Part shown: positions 45,601 through 60,600 of the stretch, piece by piece
Layout of the letters: each line of letters begins with the position of its first letter
Numbering within the stretch: the stretch's first letter is position 1
Assembly (NCBI GenBank): GCA_002633005.1
Contig: NMRA01000611.1
Span: 92,674 to 156,673 of the forward strand
DNA from: Phoronis australis
Lineage: Eukaryota; Phoronida; Phoronidae
Length of the DNA stretch: 64,000 bases
Reading direction: 5' to 3'
Notes under the pieces: generated by a model
What the model was told of the DNA's origin: nothing
The model's database searches: none
Seen by the model: the letters and a program-made list of their open reading frames with translations, nothing else
Program-made: the position numbers and the translations under genes

Positions 45601-48600
45601 TTATTGATCTAAATGTTGAAGGTGAGATCTCAAAGATTCTGTTTCTGTATTCTAAAATATCTTGGAAAGTTTTCCGTGAAAATCATAAAAATCCTATTTT
45701 TGATAGGCCCTTATGCAAAAGTTGAACATTTAAAAAGAATTCCCAACACCATGTTGGAGAATAACGCATAAAGCATGGTATCCGGAAGTTTCAGTCGGCC
45801 ATTTCAGAGATGTAATGTACCGACGTTAGCCAAATTTGGACATTATTCTGGGGTTCTTAAATAATGTTATTCTTGATTGAAAATGAAGTACTTTTACCGA
45901 GTTCATACTTCTCACATCTCTCTATTTTGTGTTTTATAGGGGGTGTGCAAGGATAAGGTTCATGTCACCGAGCAGCATATGTATGAGAAAGTCGTGTTCC
46001 ATGAGAATGTCTGTGCTGACATCACCCGAGTGCTTGGCAACATCAGGACAGACCTTCACGATGATTTATCATTGCACGCATACTCGGCTCAGCTGTCTAG
46101 GTGAGTGCGATTTCACTGCACCAATTTTAATGGAAGAGATCCTACCGTCTTATGGATTTTTACTATTAAACCTCTGAGTGGATTCCCTTAGTGTAACTGG
46201 AGCACAAGACCAACTACATCTTGTCTGGTCCAGTGTGTGTGAACGTGAAATGTAAATCATTTGGTCCACGAATATTTCACGGCGTTGGCTGTAGAGCTTC
46301 AGTAATTTGCATATCTTTGCATCAGTTAATATTCTCTGCGAGGTCATTGCGTCAACTTAAAGTTTCTTGTGGTCATATCAGAAGATTTTGATAGCATATT
46401 TCACAATTTTATCTAACGCTATATGATACTGTGGAATACAAGAGTGTCACTAGTCCTTTTGATCACATAAAGTGCACTGCATGTTTGTGGTAGTGTTTGT
46501 ATTGAGTTAATGGTAGATGGTATACTTTACAGACTTCAGGTTGAATCGTTCATCCATAACCTGATTGTGTCGTCTCAAGTGTTGAGTGATATCCCTCGTA
46601 ATGCACCTGTCGTAGGTAAGGACATCAGATAGAACGTGCTGGGCCATGACGGTTCTGTAATGCCCACATAGTTTTGAATTCTGAGCACCGATAAATTTCT
46701 TTTGAGAGTAAAATAGGTGGAATAAAAACAGCGTCACCGCATTGCTTAAACTGATCTCAGTTGAAAGTAGTTAACAAAAAAGTGATTCATTAATCACATT
46801 TAAAAAAAGAATCCTAACCTACTGCAGTGTTTGGGGCAGACATCCCAACACCACGATCAAGGCTTGGAATTTTCCGCGGAAACGCGGATTTCCGGTTTTT
46901 TCAAATGTTCTGTCCGCACATTTTATTATATTTCCGCGTAAAAAAATCGGATTTGATATAAAATTTCCGCGGCAAATTCCTTTCTTACCGTGGCGTTGCA
47001 GACGACGTTCACCTCGAAAAGCGGAAGTTGCTCTTTATGTTTCGTAGGAACGTAAATTGTCAACATTGCCGGGGCATCTGGGATAGCGTGGTGGGATTTT
47101 CAATGGCGTCTCGTGTGATTGTAAACCACGGTGACAAATACTACGGCTCTGCAGCCAAAAATGTGTGGGGGTGGGAGTGGACGGACGAGCAAAAAAGACG
47201 CAGACGCATGCTACTGATGGTATAAACATTTTTTTTAGTCCTCCTGATGTTGTCGGCGAAAGGTTCACATCGACTATTTCAAGGCTGGGTAGCGCGCATG
47301 TTTTGGTCTGTAAAAGTTTCCGCGTTTTTTGTCATTGGTCATTCCAAGCCCTGCACGGTTTTGACATACTTTGCTTTAACAAGCAGCATGTGTTTACATT
47401 CATTTTGTTTTTATGTAGTGTTAGTAAAATATAGAACAAAATTAATTGTCTGTTAATCAATTGTTCACTAAACTTTGAGTTGAGCAATGGGAAATTCACC
47501 ATCAGGCGATGTATTAAATAATTGTGGACAACATTGCATTAGCCTTTGAAACTTTATAAGCGATCGGTTTGGGAATTACGATTGTTCGAAATTTGTGAGA
47601 TGTTACCATAGTGCTTATAAAGTAGCTAATAATTAGAAGGTGTGAAAAATACTTGAATTTATTTCTACTATGATAACGACCTTAAAAATGAGTGCAAGTG
47701 GTCTGATGTCTTTTGCTATGCATCAGACGTGCCCAGGCCACATGGTTAGACCCATTACACGATAAACCTGAGCTAAAACTCACGAGAACCCTGTTATCAA
47801 TCAACAGATTGTTTGTGAAAAAAGTGGCCATAAAGATATATTTGCATGCTCCTAACTATGCTAGTGTATAACAAGAACTAAAACTAACAATGCTATTTGA
47901 ACATCATCTTTGCTAAACAAAGTGCAGGTTGTATTCATTAACAACTTGTAAATGTGAAAACAAATAATTCTGCAAATAGGTGACCTTTGCACTAATGACA
48001 TATCTTGGGGGCTCACTTAGCCCGCACCATGCATTGTTATTCCCCAACACCGCGTCATGATACTTACTGCACATGGTTGAGTGATTTACAGCGGATCATT
48101 TTCGACATAAAACTCGTTCTGAAAAACATTCACAATTTTCAACGTACTTCATATTCACGTCGTCGCTGTATCTTGTGTTTCTAACTATTTTGACCGAGCA
48201 ATCACAGAGATAAGGAATTAGCGTGCAAGTTCCAATTTAAGGTGAAGTTAATCTTTCAGCTTTTCCCCCTAACCAAGTGAGCTATGAGGGAGAGCTGGAG
48301 AACTTGCGCATCTGCATCTGCATCCTGTTTGGCTTGCAGAGGCGACCACACAAGGACGAGACATTCCAAGAGGACACACGCCTTTGGCTGGATAGACTGG
48401 TAAATCTAAAGCAGTCACAAGCTCTCACCCTTTGTCAATAATTATTTAGCACTGTCTAGAACTGAACTCTTCCGTTACGGAGATAAAAATGCATTGTAAG
48501 GTTGGCTTAGTTCTCAAAAGTCAGGCATTTGTTAGTTGAGGTGGTAAGCAAAGAATCCATCTGTTGGTATTATTTATTTATTTTTTATTTATTAACGTAA

Positions 48601-51600
48601 TATTTACAATGAGGGTAGCCCCATCAGTTCACACTGCTTTCCATAGGGGCCCATAGACTATAATTTGCAAAGTTTCCTGGTGTTAACAATGCTACTCACA
48701 GGGCACAAACCCCTTAGTTTGCTGGTATATAAACAGCTCAATACATTAATTAATAACCACGAAGTTAGTTGTGTAAAGTTGGAGCCTGGTAGATGTGTGA
48801 CATTGCGGGTATATATTGCTGAATTTGAAATGGCAATAAGCTTATTTGGGCTGGACCTGTTATTTGATAAAAACTATTTTGTGTTAATTGATATCATGGG
48901 TTATATTTTCATCGTTATTAAATGTAAGTATTGTTGTTAGTATGTCCGCTAACCTTGTCACAATATCATTAAGTTAATATGTAAGCATATAAGTCTAAAA
49001 CCTATTTCCAAATTATCAAGAAACGCATGCTGTCAAATATGGCACTCTTGATTATAATTGACCTTTTTACGGGTAATTGGAGATGTCATGTGCACAATGG
49101 ATTGTCGGAAAGTGCCGTCACAGCAGGCAATATTTCCTGTCCCCTGGTGGCTTGTCACTCTAAATACACGCTCACCTTGTGGGAAAGGTTCAATCCTGTG
49201 CCTTCTGAGAGGGTAAGTTTTTAGCGAGGGGAAAATTCTACCCTGATCACCATCAATTTAGCACCCCCACCCCTGCCGCAAGCCCTCATACGCTCTGCCT
49301 TGAATAGCCAAAACAAAGATTTTGTGCTCTTTCAAATTGTCAAATTGTCGCTATTGTGAGTTAGTTACAAGTGATTTGAACCTCAAGGGTAATTTTTCGA
49401 TCACTTGAGGGGAATTTTTGAGCTTCATTATTTTCTAATATTTTTCCGAGGTGAAATGGACTGATATGTAGCCCAAAATCAGGAAAAAGTTCTGTGTCAA
49501 AATAAGTAATGCACACGCTAGCCAACATTCAGCTCTGTTTAAGGGTTGGTTTACTGACTATGCACAAGTTTCATTCTTTTTTGTGGTCTCGTAGTACTAA
49601 ATGCTCATTTTCAATCTAATTTCCAGATTGGTGTGTTCCTTCGAGTGGCCAGTTTTTCTGACCACATGTTCCTGCTGTGCCAGGTTCTTCGTTGTCCGGC
49701 CGGCGTGGGTCAGTGGGGTGCCAAGTGGGTCCAGCCACCCATACTACATGTGTCCTACAACCAAACACAGTTTGGCAGCCCTGTATTGGACCATTTTCTT
49801 GCCATGCTGGCAATAGTTTTGTTACCAATAAGGTTGGTAGTGTTACCGATGATTTAGTTAACCATGAATCAGTAGATAAGATTTACCACATCCCTAAATC
49901 ATGGATATTTGATTAGATTTTTTTAGTGTGTGGTTAGTTTTAAAACAAAATGCTTAAAATGATATCACTTATACTACATTCACATGCTGTCCCGTAAGAA
50001 TGCAGATAAAATGTGTGAAAAAATTCACAATGTGATTTTTCGTCAGACATCTGATCTACCTTCGTTGTGTCCTCCGCCAGAGGTTACACTCCAGCGACAC
50101 AATCTTATGCTTAGGTACTGTGCACTCAGTTGTGATCACATACAACTGGTATGAGTATTCGCCATTTTCAGTTTAATATTTTGCAGCAACAGATAAGACG
50201 TCTTAGTGTTCACTTGTTTTATGTGTTTGATCTACCAGATATACAGTATGCCTTTGTGCAAAATGAGTATTTAATATACGCCAATTATTGATGTGCTCTT
50301 TTTATGTAATGATCAACCTGTATAGCATGCTGTTTTTGAGACACCAGTTGGTCTTATAGCCCCACATTGCTAATAATGCTCTTGTTTGATTTTTACATTT
50401 TTTGACATAATGACTATTAAACCTGCAGTTCACCCCATGTAGCTGGTCAAAAGATCGAAAAGTCAAAAAATCGAATTCGGCATTTTACGCTCATGAAATC
50501 TGCCTTGTAATATTTTTTACTCTGATAAAATTCGGTTTCCATCATCAACTCAAGTCACAGCAATGCGTACATGCACCGTAATTTTAGGTTTGGCCAATCA
50601 CAATAAACTCTCAAGTGTTTTATCGATGGTTTATAATGCTTGTTGATACTGGAATTGATGACCTATCATCGTGATAAGGAGTATTATGAGACTGATTTAA
50701 TGAGAGTATTAAGGCCTAGTTTGATTTTTGTAAACGGGCATACGTTGTAAAGAAATTCATGACATTACTTCACAGGGGCAGGGAAGATTATCTGCGTCAG
50801 CTAGGTGTTGATATGACCCCGGAGAGAACCAAGTGTAACCCCTGGACACTGGTCGACAGTGAGGGGGAGGAAGAGGTAACTCATTACATAACCCGTTTAG
50901 GATTTTTCAAGATCTTAAAAACGATTGGTCAAAGGAACCTGTTGCTCGGCGATATGACGCCATGTCTTAATGAATATCGCGTTCTTCTTTCACATTGTGT
51001 TCCATGAGGAATTCAGATTATACATTACACAAAGCTGTGTTTCTTGTGATAAATTGAAGACTACATTTGAGGAAAGGATCGTTAGAAAATTAATAGCAAT
51101 GGGCTGGGGGTAACAAAAAGCCATTAATCCTAATGGGTAGGTTGTGCTGAATAAATGTGAGCTGTTTCGCAGTGACCTATTTAACAAGTTAACATACAGG
51201 CCAACTTATTACAGAAGCAGAACTGACATGACCAAACAAATGGGCTTTGGCAATGGAAACTTTCTAAGTTGACATAGTTCCTGGTGCATAAAAATTATTT
51301 TAGAATCCAAAAGCAACTGTTGAAGCCACCCAAGATGATTTGAAAAAATTTAAAGTGAAAATCAATTGAACCACATGTTAACAAATAGACGGTTCTGTTA
51401 ATGGATACCTTTTCAAATTGTCACTAATAGCAACTATGGTTACGTATAGAACTATAAAATCATAAAGCATTTGTTTAGTGCTATTTATTTTTTGTGAGAA
51501 ATGGGAAGCATAAAGTTTCTTATCTCTGCTATATTATGCCTTAAAATGGTGCAATGTTCTCGCTTGCATTTAAGGATGAAGACCCTTCTGTAACTTGGAA

Positions 51601-54600
51601 ATACCTGCTTGAAAATGATCTGGTGGCCATCTTGAATCAGTTCAATATGGAGGCCATGTATATGCATGTGTTGTTTATTGATAGAGAAGACAGGGAAGAA
51701 GGTAATTGTGGTCCTGCTTCTGTTTCAAAGATCCCATGATTATTTTGTGTGAAATTAGAAATTTTAAATAATTTTAAGTTTAGTGACCTTTATTACAATG
51801 AAAACCACTGGTTCATGTATGTTCTGGTTGTCACCTCTATTAAATTATTCATTTGTGAACTGACTAACGGCAAGGTTGTATATAAATCAACTACTGGAAA
51901 TTACTTAGTACTGCACTTGGGTCAGACAATTATAGCAATGTATCATAAAATGATTTAAATGCATGCAGAAGCTACACTGTTCATATCGCGCATGGAGCTG
52001 TGATTAAGTGCACACACTCTTCACATGTCTCTGGCACTTTTGCTTTGACAATTTTTGCAACACTTGTCATAATTTACAGACCGTTTGATCTACGATGTGA
52101 AGAGAACCAGTGAACACTCAATGATGAGGTTGTTTGCATTTTCCACTGCACTGACTGAGTTGATCGGCAGAGGTTTGGAGAACTTTACACAGACTCGTTA
52201 TAGACAGTTGAACAAGCGCTTGGGCAACATGATAAGGTATGCTGTGCTATAAAGTAGCATGTTGAATTATACGCACACTTCGTGTTACATCAACATTAGA
52301 TTAGTCAGAAGTTGTCTTGTTGAAGGCATTACTGCCTGGCCCTTTTCACCTCAGCAGCATTAATCTGTAATTACTAGTTGTGGCCACAGGTGGCGTGCAT
52401 GACCAGACTTAAAAGTATTTACAATTTGCAATCAGTATTTATTGTGAATTTTTGCTGGTTATGTGTATGATGAATTTTACACTCTTTCGTAAGATCGCAG
52501 AGTATGTGTTACAGTGAAAATAAATGTAATGAACGAACACAGGTGCTATTTTTCTAAACATTGTTTTTTAAGATTTTAATTCCAAAGGAAGTTGATAGGG
52601 ATGGGGAGGTGGGTTTGACTGAAAAAATTGAAATGGTCAGCAAGACAAGGAAAGCAAGCACATGCACTTGTTTAATAAGTAACCTTCTAAAGTGACCCAA
52701 AATTCTGAAAACAAATTGAATAAAAAAATCTGTCAGCACATGATTTTGAAAGAGCCTGAGACGAGCCAATTACAGAACTGTTTGGTGTGGCTCCACATAT
52801 GTCTAAATGTTTGATGCTGCCAATGGTAAACTTAACCATGAGATAGACGTTTGACGCCATGTGCCATACAGTCATGAGATACCATACCTGTCGCCATGTG
52901 TCATATTTGCTATCTTCCAGGAAAACAGTGTGCTTTGTCTCTGATCACTGGGAAAACTTCCGCACCACAGTGGTGCTACCTGTAGTCACTATGACTCGAC
53001 TGCAAGTGGAGTTCGATGAATTCTTCCTGCGTTCGTTCAAGACAATTCTGTCAGCACAAAGGTTGGTCTGGTATTGGGATGCAATAACAGCAGTCCTGGG
53101 CTTCATTCTTTAACACAAAACACTCAATGAGATTAGTCGTGTGCAGCTAGAAGTCACGGAGTATGGAATAGAAATAACATGATTGTGTACTTACAATTTT
53201 CTCTCTTTTCTCTCGTATAAAGGTGTTTTGGCTTGGTTATCTGAAGGTCTTGAACTATTTTCGGTCTTTAGGTTAGAACTGATATCATTGGTGACGTCAT
53301 GGTGAAATGGTGCGATATTTACCAAAGGGTGTTGGTGGTTTTGTAATCATTAAATGCTGTTGAGAAAATTTTAGTATGCAACCAGTTCAAATGGGTGAAA
53401 GTGATGTGTCTAAATTTTATTAATTCCTGTCTTCTGAATTGCTCAAAAATATGTTACATTATTATTGAATAAAATAGTTTGTAAGTGAATAAATAAAATG
53501 TTAACTTATTGTAAGAGAACAAAATCAATAAGACGTACTAATTTGTTAAAATGGGTAATGACGATCATTACTTTGTGACCTTAGACTTTCATTTATATCC
53601 TATTTTGGGATAATGTCATGACTAAGTTTCATATACCATATGAGCAGTATTTATATTTAAATAAACATAATATTAAATATTCACGCCCTTATTTCTAGGC
53701 TAGGTTCTTGGCAGTTCATCTCGGACATGCCTTTTTCAAGTGTATCCATTGGCACAATGTGGAAGTTGGTCTGGCTGCTGCATTTTGGGAAATCCGAGGA
53801 GATGGTAGAGTCGAGCAAATGCCGATCAACTTTGCTAGGTGAGAACGCATTGGGCTGATGGTGAATGTTGCCTGTCTGTAAACATCCCACACTAACAGTA
53901 GTAGTAGCAGCAACAGCACCATGTAACAAGGGCTGGCCTAAACGAATAATTGCAGGCGATCTGGTACACATACCAGATATGTGCAGGTTGCTCGAGTGGG
54001 CCTATTGCACTGATCACCCGGAACCATTTTTATGCTTTATGAATGTGTACATAAAACCTGACTCAAGGGTCTACCAGTGTGCCCTAGTGGGACTTGAACT
54101 TACGACCTTACGACCTTGAGTTTAGGCAGCAGACACTTATGCCACTAGGCCACCCTGAATAATAGTACACAACAAAATACCATTTCCCCGTCATGATGGC
54201 TAATTCTGTTAACATAAAAAGTTACTGGCAATGACTATTCTAGCAGGAAAATTTTGAATGACTTAGCCAACAGTAATTAACATTCCCGTTAGTTTCCTTG
54301 CATTCTCAGTGATGAGGGAAGGCTGCCCCGATAAGGAATTTGGCTTCCATCTTATTGTCATGACGGGGAATTTCAGGTCATTTCCCTTTTTGCATGTACT
54401 GTATGAAACTGACAGTTACTCAATGTTATCTACAGTTACATACTGTACTCTGTTTCATAAGCTCCAGTTTCCTTATAAATGTCACCTTAGAACTTCTCAG
54501 TTATGTTAACTCTAGGCACCCTTCCGTATTTTCCCTTTACTTCACGTCAACTTATCCCTAATTTATTACTAGAAAAATATGTAGAAATCTTTGAAGTGTT

Positions 54601-57600
54601 TATAGTGAGTAATTACAAATTTGAGGTTATGGATTGAGTAATTAACTTAATTCACTAAGAACTGTTTGCTAACTGCATTAGATTGGATCAGATACCAGCT
54701 GCATTTTCTGGTACAGTACAAGCCACAAGTATTCAGGCAAACTTATTACCCAGAATTCCCTGTCATGATGGCCGGGTGGAAGCAGAATTCCTCATCAGAG
54801 TAGCCTTCTTTCATGACCGAGAATGAAGGGAAATTAACAGGAAAGTTAGTAAAGGCAACTAAGCCATTTTGTAATCGGAGTTTTGATGCCCTAATAGTTA
54901 TTACTAGTAATTTCCGCTGTTAACAGAATTAGACAAGAAAACGGTATTTTGTCTTGATACTTTTGTTTTGTACTGTGACTTCTTTCCTAAGCTTCCAGTC
55001 TGTTACTATGTAGTCAGTTATAAAGTAACATGAAAGTTTAGTTTAAACTGTCATTCCCAATTTTCTTTTCTGCAGTAAGGGAACTGATATTAAAGGAAGT
55101 TAAATCTATGAGAAAAACTTGGGGTAGGTGTTAAATCACGTTATATGTTGTGCACCAACGGCTTTATGTCAGTCAGAGAAACATACTTTACCTCGCTTGT
55201 CTCTTCAGTTTCTTAACAAGTTTTGAGACGGTCTGGCACCATAGCGATCTTGCACTCCCCCTATACACTCTTAACTAAAAAAAGGTTGAGTTGTGCATAT
55301 GCTCATCTTTTGCAACTCATGTTGTTTATTGTTCATTTTAAGCACCCTCTGCTTGACGGGTAATCGCCCACCCCCAACCAATGGTTTTCCCAATTTAAGC
55401 GCCCAGGGCGTTAATTCGCGAGTTTACGGTAATAGGCTACCATACGTTCAAAATTTCTATAAATCCATAACAGCAAAATAAAACAGCTCATTTGTTTAAA
55501 ATACAATGCATTTGTAAGGGTTTTATGTCAGATTTTGATGATTTTTTTCGGGTAAACCGATGAATTCAAGCGATAAGCTGACCCCAGTAAGCGCCTTGTG
55601 AACTGCAGAGCAGACTATGTTAGAATCTGTGACATCATTTGGTTAATTTCAGCACTTTCATCTGCCATCTAGTGTCAGGTAAAAGAACTGAACTTGCTGT
55701 TATCGAGTGGAACTACTCAATCTAAATTGATACAAAATATGTTGTTTTTTCAGTGTCATTCTCCGTTATTTCATACGTTATGTTACATAATTATACTGGT
55801 AGTTGTTAATACATTTTTGCTTTTCATTATTTGTACAATAAATGCCTAGGTGGAAGATTTTCACTTGTCTTGAGCTGTTTTGTCTCTAAAAAAATTGGTT
55901 ATTTTCATTGGGTGCACTTGATTGACTTCGTCAGTTCTGCCAGGTCAACTGGCTAAGGCATCTCATTGGTCTATAAGTCAGAATTAGTCATTGAGAAACA
56001 ATCAGATGTCTTTGCCAATTGACACGGTAGAACCAGGGAAGGCACTCTAGTGTATCCTTTGTTTGTCAAATGTTTGCTTTATTATAATGGCTTTCAGTCT
56101 TACTAGTAGAGGTGTTTCTTTTTAATTTAGATGAAAACACACGGCGCGAGTTTGACGACATCTTGTCAAGAATGTCAACGTCTGAGTCAGTTTACCTGTT
56201 GACTGCTCTTGCGGGTATGGCCCAGGGAAGGCCGGCTAAAGATCGCGATTTTGTGCAAACCATAGTGGAGGAAATTTATGAGGTAATGCGCATTGTTGTG
56301 TAATATTTGAATGTGATTGTGTGTCTGTATGTTGTCAATGACATTTACTAAAAGTGCCTATTAAATTTTCCTCTTTTGACAATAACCCATACATTCAATC
56401 TTAGGGACATTCATAATTAGGGTATTTTTCTTGAGACCGTTCGTCCCTCCTTCCGAAAGTGTACATAAATGTCGCTACATTCAAATACCTGGAATCTTAG
56501 TTTTTGCTTAGGTCAAGACTCACAATAACTATCAAATGGATTTACGTACAAAACTGATTGTAATTGTCAGTATTATGAAAATGCCCTGATGTACATGTCA
56601 AAGAAGCCCAACTGTATTAAACCTGTTGGTTGTTTCGTCATATTTCTAATTTTGTGAAAACCAACATTCTGTCTTATCGCATGGCCTCTATTATGACTTC
56701 AAAATTAGCAGTAAACCTGTACACCCTGCATTCCTGAAGCATGCGGTTTGTTCACTTGTGAAAATGATGGTAATTCGTTTTCAGTCCTTTAGTATTTGTG
56801 CATAGCTCAAAATGGAGTGTAAAATTAACTCAAGTTTTCCAGGAATGAGATGATTAGAGAAGGCGAGCGATTTTATTTTTAAGTAAAACTCCAGTGAACT
56901 TATTGTGTAGCTGAGTGATCACAAGAGTGTAATTGACTACAAACTCTAATTATGAAACTCAACGGCTGTTAATGGCTCAGTTTTGCAAGGGCGCAATGTT
57001 TTTATGAAAAGTGGTGTTCGTACTTTGTTTAGTGATCGTCTGGTGTCATTTGAATTCATCTTTGCAAATGAACAAGTTGTCTTGTCAGTGTCTGACACTT
57101 TTGTGTGAATTTCTTAAATGTAAACCATCTGCTCTGGTAAAGTGAAAAAAATTTAAAGGCTTCCATGTGTCCAATTTGTCATAAACGGTTGCATAAAAGT
57201 TGTCCACCTGGTGACAGCAGTGACATCACGTCATACAGCAATCAAAGTGGTGGGTGTGGTTATCACTGAAGTTTTATGAAGCCCAGTCTGAATATTTGAC
57301 TTATGGCCACAAACTTCATACATGCAGTAATCCTTTGCCTATTTAGTGCACAACACGACCGAGGAGTGAAATTTTATTTTATCGAATTTCTACTGAGAAA
57401 TCAGGATTAAAAGAAAATAAATTTTTGTTGATTGCTAGCGTGAGTCATACTTTGTTGATGGTAAAAAACAACATTTGGTAAAATTAATGTTCCTTCATTT
57501 GCTGTATGGTAATCAGCCATTGAAAAATAGTAAAAAGTCAATTTTTGCATTAAAATATTTTTGTGCGAAATAAGCAGAGAATTACCATATTTAGCACGCA

Positions 57601-60600
57601 ACATGGCGGGCAAGCAAATGTTTAGTTTCAAATTTCCTTAAATATCTAGAAAACATTGGTCTATTCTTAGATTCATTTGTAATTTGTATTTGCCATAAAA
57701 CGTAAAACTTCCCATGATATGCAGAATGGTATGGCATTTGAAAAATACTTTGCAGTTTTCTACTTCTTTATAAGGAGTAAGTGAAGAATTTCCGTGATAC
57801 TTAACATGTAATGGTTCTTAGTAGATTACTGTTCATTATGTAGTCCGCTGTTTTTTAAGTAGTTGCTACAGCCTTTATTTAATTATTAACTTTCATATTA
57901 TTTTAAAGTTTACTTTTAATTTGTCATTCTATATCTGTGGCATTCTTTACAGATTGCCTACGTGTCTCCTCACACTAGAGAGTTCTGCTCTAAGACAGGC
58001 CGGGAGCTGTTGTCTTGCATTGCTTCAGTACATCCCTTTATAATGTCTGACTTGCTGCTAAAGGTTAGAGAGAGTGTGGACAAAGTTGGCTTTGTAAGTG
58101 AGGATTTTTTCTGTTATTTTAACTTATCTGTTGTAACCAGGCATGTTAAAAAATTGAAAAGCTATATGGTGACTGAGTTAGTCCATAAAATACAGAATCA
58201 TGTGATTTTCGAGTCGTTTTGAGAGGCACCATTCCATGGAAATTTTTGTCCTTTTTACCTTTAAGAATGCTTCTGTGTCAGACATAACGTGAATGTTTAC
58301 TTATAGCTTTCATCCAATTTTTCATTTATTGTGTTCACTTCATGGCAATACGCGGGATGGGGACATTTTTATATTTTGCAAAAATTAATTGCTCGATGCA
58401 ATAGTTCACAAATCATCCTGATTTGCTTTAGTGGAATTATCATGTTTATGATACAAAATACACACGTATGTGGTCAGAGTAGAAGCCCAGATATAATGCT
58501 TTATAGCCCTTTTTGAGCTCAACTATTATTGTACCTTGTATTTTTAGTAATAGACAAAAAAGTAGAAGTTTATCTTAGAAGAATGAAATAACAACTCCAG
58601 ACTGCGTTAAAGTCAGATTCATGCAAACGAATGCGTAACCAGTTGATCATAATTTAAAAGCTTTGTTCCTTGAATGATTAAGAGTCTACCCAAAATGCTT
58701 TCAAACTTCTTGGTAATCACTTATTTTTTGGCAACAACTGCCAATTGATATGTGCGCTGTAATAGCAGTCAGTTAGCATCCGTTAATTTTGTGAGTGAAT
58801 TGGTGTGTCAGTCTGAGCAATTATTGTGCAATTGCTACTTACGAGAATTGAAACAATCATGGTTTGATTTGTCCCAAAACGTTTTTGCTGGAAGTGCAAA
58901 TTAGTCTATTATGTTTGTGTCAGAATGTTCCGAGCATTTTGAGAAAAATGATTGGCCGAAAAAGGAAGAGGGTGTCCATGGTAAGTTTCGGCATGAGTGA
59001 ATGCCATGTGGAGGTTACCTGTTTTGTTCGCTTCCTTCTTAGGGTAATTTTCACTAGTCCATGTGATTCTCCTTAATGTCTAGTCAAAAATAGTTTCCTA
59101 CAGATAACACATATGGCATCACTATGAGGCTCATCGTCTCCAGTTTTCGGGTTGTGTCAACTCTTGAAATAAAAAAGCACATGTCAAATTTTTAATGATA
59201 GTTCTTTCGCATGTCTTAAATTTGGTAAAAGCATTGGCGGCATTTTCTGAGATCCTTGTGAGAAGAAGGACTTTAGAATACATTGTTCAGTGTTTCAGTC
59301 ATGGCTGGAGTCTTGTTTTCTTTAGAGCGGATATAATTCACTTTCCAGCAGAGAAACTAACCTTTGGTTTAAACCACTTGCCGTTATGAAATTGGTCTCA
59401 AAATGTTCTCTGGTTAAATTTTAGATCATATCAGAACTTTGTAAACCTTGAGCATGGTCTCAAGGAATGAGGAATTGCCAGTCCTTATGTAAACCCAGAA
59501 ATCCCATGTTATCTAAGTAAGGAACACGCCGAGACCAACTTTATAGGAGTAAGTAGTGTAAATCAAACATTAGTTCTTGAACAAAGCGTGGGTTTATGGC
59601 CACTTTGTTTAACTTTTCCGAACCAGAAAATATTCTCCAGTATTTTGAAAATGCCTGAGTTTTTTTGCTTTTACTTAATATGCCACAGTGACTGTATTTT
59701 GAACATTTCAAACGAGACTGAATAAATGTAAATCTTGAACCAGCATGGAGACGTTGATCACAGACATTTTAAGTCTGGTCTGGATGCCACCTGTTGGCCA
59801 TGTGGAGATTTAGTTGAATTGTTAAAAAGTGAAGTGCCAGGCATATGTTGCCCTGTTTGGTGGTAAATTGACTTAATTGTAATACATGATGAGCTGTAAA
59901 TTCCTATTCTGGGCTACCCGAACAACATGGCTGCTGCACTCACAAACACGATATTAATCCCTTCACGTAATTACAAAACTCACGAATCTAATGAACTCAG
60001 TTCACCACGTGCCAGACATGGCTGACCGACTACCAAACACGGCTCACTGACTTCCAAACTTGCAGATTGACTCATAAAACATGAGTTGATCATACAAAGA
60101 ACTCATTCCCGGATTCGTAGACTCTTGACCTGGAATAACTGCACTCACTAACTGCTCAGAAGTTGTTTTCAATCTTTAAAAAGCTGGAGACATTTAGCCC
60201 TATGTTGTTTAATCAGTGTTTTATTTACATTTTATGTTTCCTTGTTCCATTACTTTAATTAACAATTCAATTAATACCATGCAACGATTTTTTTCTGTCA
60301 TTGATTAATATATGTTTGAAGGTTTTCTCTGACTTAGATTTTCTCACTGTCTACTGATTTCCTGTTTGGTTGCTTTGTATTAGATTGGAGAGCATGCTGT
60401 CGCTTAATGGTAAATGTTTAAAATTGGGATGGTGGGAAATTTTCCACAAGAATGATTTTGTTTTTTAATCATTAAGGTCATGGACTCGATGCCCACAATC
60501 CTGTGCATTTCTCCAAATGACGTGAGATTTTCACGATGTGTATGTTTGCTAAGTTTAAAGTAGAAAGTTTGTAGAATTTCATTATTGGCTTCATATGGGT

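Noticed and set aside
48665-48940. 91-codon plus-strand frame
   Set aside because: No similarity, no splice partners and AT-rich composition; it sits in an EPG5 intron.
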